A stretch of 63,292 bases of DNA from Paratrimastix pyriformis (Eukaryota > Preaxostyla > Paratrimastigidae), in NCBI GenBank assembly GCA_027972325.1, contig JAPMOS010000174.1:1-63292 (forward strand). The letters run 5' to 3'. A program made the position numbers and the translations under genes. Positions 39,597 to 49,868 of the stretch are shown here, one piece after another (within the stretch, counting starts at the first letter, position 1; each line of letters starts with the position of its first letter). Under the pieces are notes generated by a model, which saw nothing but the letters and a program-made list of their open reading frames with translations, had not been told where the DNA came from and searched no databases.

Positions 39597-40479
39597 TCCG
39601 GATGACATACGCTTCCACCGACCCGAAGGCATTCGTCAAATCCAGAAACAGTAGGCGCAGAGGGTCCCCGGCCACCCGCCGGCTCTCCATGGTGGCCAGC
39701 AGGGTGCTGACGTGGAGCAACGGGCCGAGCGCAGGCGCGAAGCCGTGCTGAGAGGGGGCGAGTCGGCCCGGATGGCCGAGGAAGTCCGTGAGGCGGTGCG
39801 CCAGGATGCCGCTGTACAGTTTGGCCAGGACGTCGCACAGAGCCACGTGGCGCCAACTCGAGACGGCCGTGGGGTCCTTGCCTCGCTTCAGGAGTAGCAC
39901 AGCCGTGCTCGCACGCCAGCGGGCAGGGGTGGACTTGGCCTGCCAGCAGGCGCGGAGGAGAGCCACCAGCGCGCCAAGGAGGGCCGGGTCCTTGACTAGG
40001 TGCTTGAGGGCGTCGATGCCGGCCCCGTCGCGGCCAGGCGCGGTGTGGGGTGCGGCCTTCCCGACCTGGTCGACCACTTCTTGCTCGGAAATGTCGGCCT
40101 CGAGGGCCGCCGCCTCGGCCGGGGTGAGGGGCGGGGTTGTCGCTGCCAGGGTCGCCCACGGGATGCCGGGGGTGGGAGGCTCGGGGCCACCAGAGGCGGC
40201 CTCACGGCTGTGGTGCTCGTTGAGCTGTTGCCAGGAGATGGGGCAGGGCGGCCGCTGGGTGTCGCCGGCCAAGGTGGCAAAGAATCTGTGCCTGTTCTTG
40301 AAGAACAGAGACAACTGTTGGCGCGCGGCCGTGCGGGCAGCTGCGGTCCGTGTCCGGACTCGGGCCGTGGCCAGGTTCGCCCGGGCCTTGCGCCAGGAGA
40401 GAAGGAGGCGAGGGGGTGCGTGCTGGGGACGGCGCGTCGCGTGGCCCAGTGCGCGCAGTCGCATCTGGAGGCGGCGCAC
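39597..40479 (-). CDS. LINE-B reverse transcriptase, N-terminal part
   Basis: About 290 open codons: a basic start (RRLQMRLRALGHATRRPQ), a fingers region (TAPGRDGAGIDALKHL, WRASTAVLLLKRGKDPTA, SWRHVALCDVLAKLYSGIL), ALGPLLHVSTLLATMESRR and motif A (LLFLDLTNAFGSVEAYVIRK). It ends at the DIRS-2 insertion; motifs B and C continue at 32,560. The N-terminal endonuclease expected of Dualen/RandI is absent because the element is cut near 40,500. Confidence 0.8.
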
Positions 40480-40504
40480 CCGCTCGCGGGCGGCTCGTAG
40501 TGGC

Positions 40505-41545
40505 CCCGAGGTGCCTGCGGGTCTTGACCATCAAGACTCTGGCCCCACTGTTGGTGGGGCAGCAGGTCCTGTGGCGGTGCGACAACTCCGCCGTGGTCTG
40601 GGGGGTGAACAAATGGAAGAGCATGTCCCCGGAGATGAATGCAGGCCTCAGACGGCTCTTTGCCCTCTGTCACGAGATGGGCGCACGGACCCAAGAGGGA
40701 CGACGCCAGTCGGAAGATCCTTGGGTGGACCATCCAGTCCTCCGGGTCGAGCCAACGAGAGAGAAAGTCCGGGCGCCTGTTCTCGCACCCCGGGACATGT
40801 ACCGCAACATGCGGATCTTCCCGCCTCCAACTCGAGAGGGGAAATGGAGTGTGGGACCATCTCGGCGGGCCAAAGCCCCCTGGTCTCCTGGTAGACCCCC
40901 CGATTGGTTCGGAGAATCCCCGACCAGGCGAAGAAGGATGCATCCGTCTGAATGACCACCTGAGGACGCGGGAGGGCGAACGACGCCCCGTTGTGCGCCC
41001 GAAGATTGTCCTTCCACCATTCGAGATCCATCCGCGACGCTGCATCCAGCGTCGTGCGCGCCTCCCACCCTCCCGGCGTGCGCCGCGTACGTGACGCGAG
41101 CCTGAGGAGGTTGTGAGTGTAGAGGTGCGCCGGAAGAACAGCGTCTCTCAGGCACGAAAGGGAGCCTGCGATCCTGGCCAGCTCTCTCACCGAGAAGGGA
41201 CTGTCCGGACCCCTGGACAGCGCTCCCTTGACCAGCCCCAAGGTCGAGGAGACCTTGTGCGGTGGGACCCTGAAGGACATCCTGACGGAATCGACCAGCA
41301 TCCCGAGATGCTCGAGACAGGTCGCCGGAGCCCTCGAGCATTTCTTCACATTGAAGACGAAGCCGAGTTCGGTGAGCAGCAACACCACGAAAACCGTGTG
41401 TCTGAGAGCCTCCTCCTTGGACGACCCCACGATGAGGATATCGTCCAAATAGATCGAGATACGAATCCCTCTGACCCGAATCTCCAACTGCTGGGGCCCC
41501 CGCGTTATAATCTCTGTTGCAAGCTTTAAATCTGCGCATTTGGTC
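40505..41545. mobile_element. Fragment of another DIRS-type RT-RNase H, partly inverted
   Basis: Minus strand 41,530-40,690: RT motif ISIYLDDILIVGS, FNVKKC and RNase H VVIQTDASFFAWSGIL, SPLELEAG and GCENRRPDFLSRW. On the plus strand at 40,512-40,680 lies another RNase H piece, VLWRCDNSAVVWGVNKWK, belonging to the middle of such a domain. The fragment therefore contains a local inversion. It differs clearly from the DIRS-A/B pol. Broken fossil, both ends cut. Confidence 0.7.
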
Positions 41546-41609
41546 CGTCCTAGTTCCGCTTATGTTTGCGTTGCGTGTATGGGCTTACAGACAAGAAGTC
41601 TGCGCGCCG

Positions 41610-43187
41610 TTACTGCTCGCCGGCGCCGTCCGACTGCGCCTGCTGGCGCCCGCCGGCGGAGCCGTTGTTGCTGCCACCATTGTCGAAGCGGCGCCGCTGC
41701 GGGAAGCTGCGCTGCTGGCGCTGGGCAAAGCCGTTGAACCGGTCGCCGCCTCGGCCGAACCCGCCGCCGAAACTGCGCCCGCCGAAGCCGCCATGGCCAC
41801 TCGACGAGCGGAAGTCGTTCCCGCCACGATCGCGGCCCCCGCCCGTACGGCGCCCGCCGGCCTGGCCGCCGCGTTGCTGCTGCTGCTGGCCGGGCAGGGC
41901 GCGCATGCCCTGAGCGAGGCGGATGGCGAAGTCGAGCTGCTGGAGGTTCTGGCCCGTGGCGACCTCGGGAGCGGTGCGGACATACTCGTACATGCGGGCC
42001 ACGTCGGGTGCAAGAGCCGTATGCACCCAGGCGAGCCGCTTGCGGTCCACGATGGCGGCGGCAATGGAGCGAGCAAAGCAAGAGAGGGCGGCGCGCAAGT
42101 CCTCCTCGGTGCAGGGCAGGCGTGCCAGCCGCTCAAGGTTGAGCGATTCCCGGTGAAGGCGCTGGAGAAAGCGGAATTCAGCCCTGGACTCGCGGGCGAG
42201 GCCCGTGACCGAGCCGAGCTGGGGGAAGTCGCTGGGCACAGGGACGCCCCGGACGAAGGCCCGGGAGCGCTCCAGTGCGAGCCTGTCAGAGGCCTCGCGG
42301 TCGCCAGGTTGCTGCTGCTGCGGGTCTGCGGCCCGCCGCTGGTCATCCTCGTCGTTGGCGGCGGCAGCATCGTCCTCGTCCGTGAAGTCGCCCTCGGCGG
42401 CGCCATCGTCGCCGCTGGGCGGATCGGCCTCCCCTGGAAAGGTCCCGGGGGCGGCAAGAGCGAGTCGTCTGAAGTCGGTCGGCGCAGCGGCGGAAGTGTC
42501 AGACGGAGCGGCCGGCCCACGGGTGACAGGCACCCGCTGGCCGACGCCTGGCATGGCCGAAGCGCGGGCGGCACTCGCAGCAGTGAGCGGGGACTCGTCC
42601 GGAAGCAGGTTGGACGGGGCAGGAGCAGAGGCCTGGTCGGGCCGAAAAAACGAGAGCGGAGCAGGCTCATCCGCGGCCGGTACGGCGGCAGCACCACCGG
42701 CACCCGGGGGGGCGCCGGAGGCACCGCGGGCAGCGAAGCCGGCCTTCTGGGCCGAAGGCAAGGTCGCGGAGGCAGCAGCGGCGGCCGCAATCATGGCCCG
42801 CTGCTGACCGAGAATGTCCCCCAGCGAGGCCTCGATCACACGCCGGATGTGGGCGTTGAGGCCTTCAAGGGACATGGGACAATCCGCAGAGTGTTTCTGC
42901 AGGGCCGGGGTATGCACGGGAGGCCCAGGGGGGGGCCGCAGGAGGGCTCCCTCAGACCCGCTCATGCGCACCCCGTCATCATCGAGGTCCGTGAAAGGTG
43001 CCGTAGCGGTCGCCGTGGCCGGGCCGGGCGCAGCCTGCGTAGCGGAAGCAGCCTGGCGGACAGCCGCCGCCGAAACGGTACTCGAAGAGCCAGAGCCGAT
43101 GGGGGTCGGATTGGGCGTCCCAGGAGTGGGGACCTTGATGATGAGCTTGGGCATCGGAGGGTCCTGAAGTCGATGAGTAGAGGCCAT
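41610..43187 (-). CDS. DIRS-D gag-like protein, 525 aa
   Basis: Starts MASTHRLQDPPMPKLII. N-terminal 130 residues are Ala/Pro/Thr-rich with an acidic patch; about 145-185 form a helix (LNAHIRRVIEASLGDILGQQ); a Pro/Ala-rich linker with acidic runs follows; the conserved core is at about 290-425 (DRLALERSRAFVRGVPVPSD, FLQRLHRESLNLERLARL, FARSIAAAIVDRKRLAWV); the C-terminus is a Gly/Arg/Phe-rich tail (GFGGRSFGGGFGRGGDR), a likely RNA-binding region. Four copies of this gene are in the window. It is the best-preserved one with 45,771. Confidence 0.8.
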   Translation of the reverse strand: MASTHRLQDPPMPKLIIKVPTPGTPNPTPIGSGSSSTVSAAAVRQAASATQAAPGPATATATAPFTDLDDDGVRMSGSEGALLRPPPGPPVHTPALQKHSADCPMSLEGLNAHIRRVIEASLGDILGQQRAMIAAAAAASATLPSAQKAGFAARGASGAPPGAGGAAAVPAADEPAPLSFFRPDQASAPAPSNLLPDESPLTAASAARASAMPGVGQRVPVTRGPAAPSDTSAAAPTDFRRLALAAPGTFPGEADPPSGDDGAAEGDFTDEDDAAAANDEDDQRRAADPQQQQPGDREASDRLALERSRAFVRGVPVPSDFPQLGSVTGLARESRAEFRFLQRLHRESLNLERLARLPCTEEDLRAALSCFARSIAAAIVDRKRLAWVHTALAPDVARMYEYVRTAPEVATGQNLQQLDFAIRLAQGMRALPGQQQQQRGGQAGGRRTGGGRDRGGNDFRSSSGHGGFGGRSFGGGFGRGGDRFNGFAQRQQRSFPQRRRFDNGGSNNGSAGGRQQAQSDGAGEQ

Positions 43188-43204
43188 TGTAGTCGTAGTC
43201 CTTG

Positions 43205-43558
43205 AAAAAACGGGTGTTCACCACGAAAAAACGAAGGCACTGTGCTGGTCCGGGGCGCCCCCTTAAGTACTCGGAATTGGGCGGGAACGGTCCGACCGCA
43301 CTTTTCAACTTTTTCCCTGTTGTTTTTTCGCCTCCGCTACTTTTACCACCCCCTTTCGGACCTCTTCCGAAGCCCAAAGTGGGGTCACTTCACGGTTCGA
43401 TCATGGACCGTTGACCCGGAAATCTCTCAACGGTTTTCGGAGATTCGGATGCGCAACGCATCTGGCCGTTCACGCGCATCTCACCCCCTTCCTGTGCGTG
43501 TTTAATTTTTTGGCTTCGGCCAAAGTTCTAGACTCCCTTTGACCTCTCTCTCCTATTT
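43205..43558. repeat. DIRS-D terminal repeat (inner part)
   Basis: Shared phrases: GAAGGCACTGTGCTGGTCCG, CTTAAGTACTCGGAATTGGG, GGGTCACTTCACGGTTCGA and ACCTCTCTCTCCTATTTTTG. Near-identical to the repeats of DIRS-C and clearly related to those of DIRS-A and B. Confidence 0.8.
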
Positions 43559-45235
43559 TTGTTATAAAAGATGGTTTTGTTTTCATTCGTCTCGACGAAT
43601 GCATTTTCTGAAGTGAGGAAGTCACACAAAGCCTGAGATTTATCGGTTGTATAATGGAGAGATGATTGTGAAGTTTTAATTCGGTTCATGCAACCGATCC
43701 ATCCATTAATGCTGAGTTTGCCAAATTGAGTGAAGTTACGAGTGATATTATTTATTGCCTCTTGATCTGTTATTTGATGATCTTGAATATAATGTTTGGC
43801 GGATTGGTCGACAATATTCACGAAGCCGTCAATCACATCATTGAATTTATTATCTTTTATTGGGAGAGAGCAAACAATCTTATATTTAATATCGTCAAGT
43901 GAGAAGTAACCCATTTTGAGACAATGAGTGATAGTGTTATGGTAATACCAGCCAGATCCACGTGTTGGAAAATAGTGAGATGTTTCCACATAATATTTTC
44001 CACAAACAATCTTATCATTATTTTTATCGAAAGGAGTCACTTGATCCATGACACAGAACCGTGGGATATCGGTGTGGGCATGCATTAAAATATTCCGTCG
44101 AGTTTTCCGCATATCGATTTTCGTTCGAATGTATATACCAAAGAAATCTGGAGAGAGTTCATAAGGGACATCTTCAACGAAAGCATAAGGAGTATATTGA
44201 GAGATGATATCAAAGACTTGTTGGTTGTAATAACTACGAGTGTTATCAATCTTAGAATATTTACCGTTCTCGCGTTCTGCTTTGCATTTCTTTATATGGC
44301 AAGATTTGCATAGCACTTGTAAATTGTCAAGATGTGTGAGGCCACCTTGACATACTGGGGTGATGTGATCGATTTCTGGATCGTCAGGGAAGCATTGACA
44401 GACAGTGCATTTACCGAGAGATTTGTTGAATACCTCTCGTTTAAGTTGGTCAGAAACGTTGCATCGTTCATTGGAATCACATTGCTTCTCAAATTTCGAG
44501 AAGATGACATAACTTGGTTGGTTATTGAACGGTATATCAAGAGATTTGCAGATGGAGAGAGCATTTTTATACGAGATCGATGAGGCTTTGTGATAATTGG
44601 AATCTGCATATAAATGAACGACATGATTATCATCGCGTTGGTATTTAATATAGCAAACAGAATGGCCTTGTAAGTGAATATTTTTGGAAGACACTTGGAA
44701 GTTGAGTTTTGTTAACATTTCCATCAACATATCGAATAGATCATCACAAGAATACATGACATTCGCACCATTTTCAAGGGTATTAAGATCTTCAATGTGA
44801 ATATTTTCATGGATTTCTTTGTAAGTGCCGTTAGCATTAATGAAAGTATTTGTGTCTTTAATTGGAGTTTCATCTTGGAATAATGAAGTGCGAATATTAT
44901 TGACCTTTGTGTCCTTTTTACGAGAGTTTAATATTGTTGTGATTACACTTTCTTCTGTGATTAAATAACAATGGTTATTATTGAGGATGAAGATAAAAGG
45001 TTTCTTTTTGTAACATTCATCGGATAGATTTGGAAGTTTGAAGTTCTTTGGGATAGAGATAGGATGCCTGTTGGTGGCGACATATTTATGGAATAGGACA
45101 TTATTCCAGTCAAATGCATAACATGTGATGTTCAGTTGAGTGCAAATAAATACGATATCATTCGTAGTGATACCATTTTCAATATATTTATTTAATTTGT
45201 CAGTGTTATTGAGGTCGGAATGAAGAAGTTTCAAT
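43559..45235 (-). pseudogene. VLE-2 large HNH-containing replication-type protein, main part
   Basis: About 555 open codons on the minus strand. An HNH-type site, CTVCQCFPDDPEIDHITPVC followed by THLDNLQVLCKSCH, lies near 44,270-44,410 (two CxxC pairs around DHI). N-terminal to it, FIFILNNNHCYLI looks like the His part of an OTU-like or papain-like fold. C-terminal to it, FCVMDQVTPFD, GKYYVETSHYFPTRGSGWYY and KLSINGWIGCMN resemble the palm side of protein-primed family B DNA polymerases of Polinton-type elements. It would act in genome replication. The 5' part lies beyond DIRS-C; the 3' part is cut at 43,558 by DIRS-D. HNH is secure; the flanking assignments are inference. Confidence 0.5.
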
Positions 45236-45755
45236 CTATCCATCGTAGACTCAGGATAGCAGGCGACAGCCTCCGTCTTCGGCAGTCTAGGTGCTATGAC
45301 TCCTTGTTCTTCATGATAAACACCACACAATGCAGAAAAAATCAATCACAAAAAATCGTATGGTCACGACGGGCAGCGTGTCCAATACGTGTCCATAAAT
45401 CATCACAAAAATAGGAGAGAGAGGTCAAAGGGAGTTCGGAACTTTGGCCGAAGCCAAAAATTAAACACGCACAGGAAAGGGGTGAGATGCGCGTGAACGG
45501 CCAGATGCGTTGCGCATCCGAATCTCCGAAAACCGTTCGGAGTGTTCCGGGTCAACGGTCCATGATCGAACCGTGAAGTGACCCCACTTTGGGCTTCGGA
45601 AGAGGTCCGAAAGGGGGTGGTAAAAAGAGCGGAGGCGAAAACACAACAGGGAAAAAGATGAAAAGTGCGGTCGGACCGTTCCCGCCCCGAGTACTTAAGG
45701 GGCGCCCCGGACCAGCACAGTGCCTTCGTTTTTCGTGGTGAACACCCGTTTTTCA
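45236..45755 (-). repeat. DIRS-C inverted terminal repeat, left
   Basis: Pairs in inverted orientation with 47,345-47,829. The outer about 60 bp differ between the two ends (GACTCAGGATAGCAGGCGAC versus CCTCGACTTCGGCTGTCGAC), while GTGCTAT and inward are shared. Confidence 0.85.
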
Positions 45756-45770
45756 AGGACTACGACTACA

Positions 45771-47330
45771 ATGGCCTCTACTCATCGACTTCAGGACCCT
45801 CCGATGCCCAAGCTCATCATCAAGGTCCCCACCCTGGGACGCCCAATCCGACCCCCATCGGCTCTTCGAGTGGCTCTTCGAGTACCCTTTCGGCGACGGC
45901 TGTCCGCCAGGCTGCTTCCGCTGCGCAGACTGCGCCCGGCCCGGCCACGGCGACCGCTACGGCACCTTTCACGGACCTCGATGATGACGGGATGCGCATG
46001 GGCGGGACCGAGGGAGCCCTCCTGCGGGCCCCCCTGGGCCTCCCGTGCAGACACCGGCCCTGCAGAATCACTCTGCGGATTGTCCCATGTCCCTGGAAGG
46101 CCTCAACGCCCACATCCGGCGCGTGATCGAGGCCTCGCTGGGGGACATTCTCGGTCAGCAGCGGGCCATGATTGCGGCCGCCGCTGCTGCCTCCGCGACC
46201 TTGCCTTCTGCGCAGAAGGCCGGCTTGCCCGCGGTGCCGCCGGCGCCCCCCCGGGTGCTGCTGCCGCCGGACCGGCCGCGGATGAGCCTGCTCCGCTCTC
46301 GTTTTTTCGGCCCGACCAGGCCCCTGCTCCTGCCCCGTCCAACCTGCTCCCGGACGAGTCCCAGCTCACTGCTGCGAATGCCGCCCGCGCTCCGGCCATG
46401 CCAGGCGTCGGCCAGCGGGTGCCTGTCACCCGTGGGCCGGCCGCTCCGTCTGGCACCTCCGTCGCTGCGCCGGCCGACTTCAGGCGACTCGCTCTTGCCG
46501 CCCCCGGGACCCTTCCAGGGGAGGCCGATCCACCCAGCGGCGACGATGGCGCCGCCGAGGGTGACTTGACGGACGAGGACGATGCTGCCGCCGCCGCCAA
46601 CGACGAGGATGACCAGCGGCAGGCCGCAGACCCGCAGCAGCACCAACCTGGCGACCGCGAGGCCTCTGACAGGCTCGCACTGGAGCGCTCCCGGGCCTTC
46701 GTCCGGGGCGTCCCTGTGCCCAGCGATTTTCCCCAGCTCGGCTCAGTCACGGGCCTCGCCCGCGAGTCCAGGGCCGAATTCCGCTTTCTCCAGCGCCTTC
46801 ACCGGGAATCGCTCAACCTTGAGCGGCTGGCGCGCCTGCCTTGCACCGAGGAGGACTTGCGCGCCGCCCTCTCGTGCTTTGCTCGCGCCATTGCCGCCGC
46901 CATCGTGGACCGCAAGCGGCTCGCCTGGGTGCACACGGCACTTGCCCCCGACGTGGCTCGCATGTACGAGTATGTCCGCACCGCGCCCGAGGTCGCCACG
47001 GGCCAGAACCTCCAGCAGCTCGACTTCGCCATCCGCCTCGCTCAGGGCATGCGCGCCCTGCCCGGCCAGCAGCAGCAGCAACGCGACGGCCAGGCCGGCG
47101 AGCGTCGCATGGGCGGGGGCCGCGACCGTGGCTGGAACGACTTCCGCTCGTCGGGTGGCCGCGGGGGCTTCGGCGGGCGCAGTTTCGGCGGCGGGTTCGG
47201 CCGGGGCGGTGACCGCTTCAACGACTTCGCCCAGCGCCAGCAGCGCAGCTTCCCGCAGCGGCGCCGCTTCAACAATGGTGACAACAACAACGGCTCCGCC
47301 GGCGGGCGCCATCCAACCGACCGCCTCTGC
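45771..47330 (+). pseudogene. DIRS-C gag-like gene
   Basis: Plus-strand copy of the gag described at 41,610-43,187, with the same MASTHRLQDPP start, helical core and Gly/Arg/Phe-rich tail. Its 3' end runs into the right terminal repeat. It is broken at a few points at most. Confidence 0.75.
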
Positions 47331-47344
47331 CACGGAGAACACCA

Positions 47345-47829
47345 CTCCAAAACGAAGGCACTGTGCTGGTCCGGGGCGCCCCCTTAAGTACTCGGAATTG
47401 GGCGGGAACGGTCCGACCGCACTTTTTCATCTTTTTCCCTGTTGTGTTTTCGCCTCCGCTCTTTTTACCACCCCCTTTCGGACCTCTTCCGAAGCCCAAA
47501 GTGGGGTCACTTCACGGTTCGATCATGGACCGTTGACCCGGAACACTCCGAACGGTTTTCGGAGATTCGGATGCGCAACGCATCTGGCCGTTCACGCGCA
47601 TCTCACCCCTTTCCTGTGCGTGTTTAATTTTTTGGCTTCGGCCAAAGTTCCAGACTCCCTTTGACCTCTCTCTCCTATTTTTGTGATGATTTATGGACAC
47701 GTATTGGACACGCTGCCCGTCGTGACCATACGATTTTTTGTGATTGATTTTTTCTGCATTGTGTGGTGTTTATCATGAAGAACAAGGAGTCATAGCACCT
47801 ATCCTGCCTCGACTTCGGCTGTCGACTCA
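47345..47829 (+). repeat. DIRS-C inverted terminal repeat, right
   Basis: Inverted partner of 45,236-45,755. It ends in AGGATAGGTGCTA-type sequence read from the other strand and GTCGACTCA at 47,829, identical to the start of DIRS-A. Confidence 0.85.
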
Positions 47830-48098
47830 ATATGGATAATATATTGACGAGAGAGACATGGATACTGGAAAAGCAACGCATCAATGACACAATTGTGATC
47901 TTTGAAGCTCCGTTTATAAAAGCCAACACCTTTAATATCAATAGCAGGAGGAGACCATGCACGCATTGGAATATTATGTTTTAATGTGAGAGAGTTAATT
48001 CGTTCAAGTTCAAGAGGTGAATCCATGAGGTTTTTCAGTGAAGTTGCAGATAGATTTTCAATGGATTCAATATTTAAACTGTAAACTTGAAGAGACAT
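47830..48098 (-). pseudogene. VLE-2 N-terminal part of the HNH gene
   Basis: Minus-strand start MSLQVYSLNIESIENL at 48,098. KDHNCVIDALL near 47,890 looks like the catalytic Cys strand-helix of OTU-like folds ('xxNCVxDAL'), which often sits at the N-terminus of Polinton-type polymerase proteins. It is separated from the main part by DIRS-C. Function is inferred from the neighbour. Confidence 0.45.
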
Positions 48099-48134
48099 CT
48101 GTTTTTGTTTTAAATCTTCTGATTTTTGGAGATC

Positions 48135-48896
48135 ATGTGTGCGGCTGTCATGTCAAAAATGTTTGGAGGTTCTGAACTCACCGATGCGGCGATACGCCAA
48201 AGGATGCACTACTACAAAGACGAGGATTCTTCTGAAGAAGAACCAATGCAAAATGATGAGAAATTGTTGGAAGAAATACGTGATATGCGCAAAGCCACAA
48301 AAGAAGAGAAAGAATTTTTACGTTACAGTGACAACACTCTTCGAGAATATGCAATCGACGATATGATACATGCAGAGGATGACGATGACATTGATGCAAA
48401 ACGAAGAGCTGAAGTTCTCGCTGGTATAGAGGCACGTGAAAAGCGGAGAGAAGAAATTATTGAAAGGAAGGACAAGCGTGCTGAAGAGCGCGCAAGAAGT
48501 TTTAGCTATTTACCTGAAAAGACTGAAGAGGAGGAAGATGAAGATGAAGATAGAATTGGAATAGGGCTACCTTCGCCTCCACCAATCATTCCATTACCTG
48601 CACCACCACCACTAATCATTCCATTACCTCTGCCACCACCAATCAGTCCAATACCTGCACCTATGTCGCCACCATTAGCATCTGTGTTGATGCCTGCCAC
48701 AACGTTGACTACACAACCACCGGATGACTTATCTGGAGAAATACTTTTGAATCAGTTACGAGTGGATCGTTTAGCTGCTGATGAAAGCCGGAACAAGGCG
48801 AGAGAAGACCTCAATAAGCGTAGAGATGCTGTCATAACACGACAAATCACGTTATCACACAGTAAAAACAAACATCTTGCCGGTCCTGTAAGGTAA
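48135..48896 (+). CDS. VLE-2 charged, proline-rich protein (pair of 1,693-2,336)
   Basis: The ATG at 48,135 (MCAAVMSKMFGG) is preferred to an upstream TTG. About 250 residues: the shared MCAAVMSK motif, then a strongly charged helical region (KRRAEVLAGIEAREKRREEI) and a Pro-rich part with about four PLPxPPP repeats. The charged helix and Pro-rich order equals that of the VLE-1 locus. It overlaps no neighbour and starts only 36 bp from the divergent gene ending at 48,098. Unknown function; looks whole. Confidence 0.6.
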   Translation: MCAAVMSKMFGGSELTDAAIRQRMHYYKDEDSSEEEPMQNDEKLLEEIRDMRKATKEEKEFLRYSDNTLREYAIDDMIHAEDDDDIDAKRRAEVLAGIEAREKRREEIIERKDKRAEERARSFSYLPEKTEEEEDEDEDRIGIGLPSPPPIIPLPAPPPLIIPLPLPPPISPIPAPMSPPLASVLMPATTLTTQPPDDLSGEILLNQLRVDRLAADESRNKAREDLNKRRDAVITRQITLSHSKNKHLAGPVR

Positions 48897-49001
48897 GATA
48901 TGCATCTTTTTTTAACCATTTTGTTCACTTATTCATATCTATTCAGATATAAATAGGGATTGCTGTTTTACTTATTATAAAATCGAAATCAAATAGTTCT
49001 A

Positions 49002-49796
49002 TTACGACGCTGTGGCAGTTGTGGTAGTTGCGGCTGCTGAAGATGTTGCCTCAACAGTTCCTGGTGCTAAAGGAAGGAGTCTTGCACCTGGATACAAAGG
49101 TCCTGGAGTTCCCTTGCGTTTTGCCACAATTCTGTTGAGAATGTTAGCTTCAGCTGCCATATTTGATTCGAAGAATTCTCTGAGTGCTTGAGGGTCACTT
49201 TCATTGAGATGCTGAATTTCCGCCGCGAGCCGTTTCATTTCATTTCTAAGTCCTATCACTATTTCTGATTGGGCGCCATAGGTCTTAACAAAGTTTGGTA
49301 GGGTTTCTTGGAACTTCTTGTATTTTGCCACGAGGGTTGCATATGTTAGAGCAACTTCATTTGTCTGCGCCTCTGCATAGAAGGGCTGAGTAATTTTAGT
49401 TCGTTCACGATAAATATTTCTTGCCGTGTCAAAGACTGCTTCGTCGATTGGAATCTTTTCGAACTGACTGACTGATCTGAGAAAGAGCCCATGAATCCCC
49501 GTCTCCGGCTTAGTTGGATCGTATGGATGTGCTTCCAATGCTATTGCCCAATAAGTATCTCCGGTCTTGTAGAATCTGTAAGTGCCGAGTTCAAAATCTT
49601 CATTTGCCTTGATTTCCGGCTGTGTTATGTACATTTGGTCTGGATTCAGCAAATTTGCTGACTTGCCTGCTTGCTGTATAGAGGAAATCATTGAGTTACC
49701 ACCCATTTGTTGTGCCATTGACTTGACAATGTAGTCTGCTTTCTTAGTCCATGATGATCCTCCTGTTGCACGAGATGAACGTTTTCGTTGAGACAT
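49002..49796 (-). CDS. VLE-2 conserved protein, 264 aa (pair of 2,433-3,245)
   Basis: Starts MSQRKRSSRATGGSSWTKK. It shares ADYIVKSMAQQMGG, ANEDFELGTYRFYKTGDTYW, PIDEAVF, ITQPFYAEA and AAEANILNRIVAKR with the VLE-1 protein, but the C-terminal 35 residues differ (Ala/Thr-rich here). Clear divergence in sequence with kept length and frame indicates constraint. Family unknown. Confidence 0.65.
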   Translation of the reverse strand: MSQRKRSSRATGGSSWTKKADYIVKSMAQQMGGNSMISSIQQAGKSANLLNPDQMYITQPEIKANEDFELGTYRFYKTGDTYWAIALEAHPYDPTKPETGIHGLFLRSVSQFEKIPIDEAVFDTARNIYRERTKITQPFYAEAQTNEVALTYATLVAKYKKFQETLPNFVKTYGAQSEIVIGLRNEMKRLAAEIQHLNESDPQALREFFESNMAAEANILNRIVAKRKGTPGPLYPGARLLPLAPGTVEATSSAAATTTTATAS

Positions 49797-49868
49797 TCGT
49801 TACTAATATAATTGATGGAGAAAAAATACCCTGATAATTTTTCCCTGCTTATATTATTACATTCAACA
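49797..49868. promoter_or_regulatory. VLE-2 divergent promoter region
   Basis: Counterpart of 3,246-3,317; GATGGAGAAAAAATAC and the inverted ATTTTTCCC are kept while the bases between have changed (CTTCGATT versus CCTGATAA). Conservation of the two half-sites supports a functional motif. Confidence 0.4.

Larger units (their letters stand above)
29826..40500 (-). mobile_element. LINE-B (Dualen/RandI-like), split by DIRS-2
   Basis: Minus-strand LINE whose RT N-terminal part is at 39,597-40,479 and whose remainder is at 29,826-32,560; DIRS-2 (32,561-39,596) lies between. The domain order RT, RNase H, CCHC, restriction-like endonuclease is seen directly. RNase H together with a C-terminal restriction-like endonuclease is the signature of Dualen/RandI elements, first described in Chlamydomonas, which also carry an AP endonuclease at the N-terminus; that part is missing because the element is truncated at about 40,500. 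Both arms have good coding with some frame changes. Confidence 0.75.
41546..43558 (-). mobile_element. DIRS-D: gag and terminal repeat of the DIRS-A family
   Basis: Contains a gag gene (41,610-43,187) nearly identical to the one at 45,771 and a terminal repeat (43,205-43,558) matching 45,420-45,760 and 47,350-47,690. The outer part of the repeat is missing at 43,558, where AT-rich virus-like DNA starts, and pol is replaced at 41,546 by another fragment. It is a remnant; the gag itself looks whole. Confidence 0.8.
45236..47829 (+). mobile_element. DIRS-C: gag-only DIRS derivative, 2.6 kb
   Basis: Bounded by the DIRS-family ends (CTATCCATCG... at 45,236 and ...GTCGACTCA at 47,829) with long inverted repeats (45,236-45,755 and 47,345-47,829). 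Only gag lies between; no RT, recombinase or internal complementary region. It interrupts the VLE-2 HNH gene. Repeats and gag are close to DIRS-D, so both may come from the same younger subfamily. A non-autonomous or internally deleted element; looks structurally clean. Confidence 0.85.

Noticed and set aside
40350-40955. Plus-strand 201-codon frame as one gene
   Set aside because: Only 40,512-40,680 has RNase H features; the flanks are shadows of minus-strand LINE-B and DIRS-type coding.
41517-43205. 562-codon plus-strand frame opposite the DIRS-D gag
   Set aside because: A GC-rich shadow of gag; the minus strand has the conserved start, helical core and Gly/Arg tail found in all four copies.
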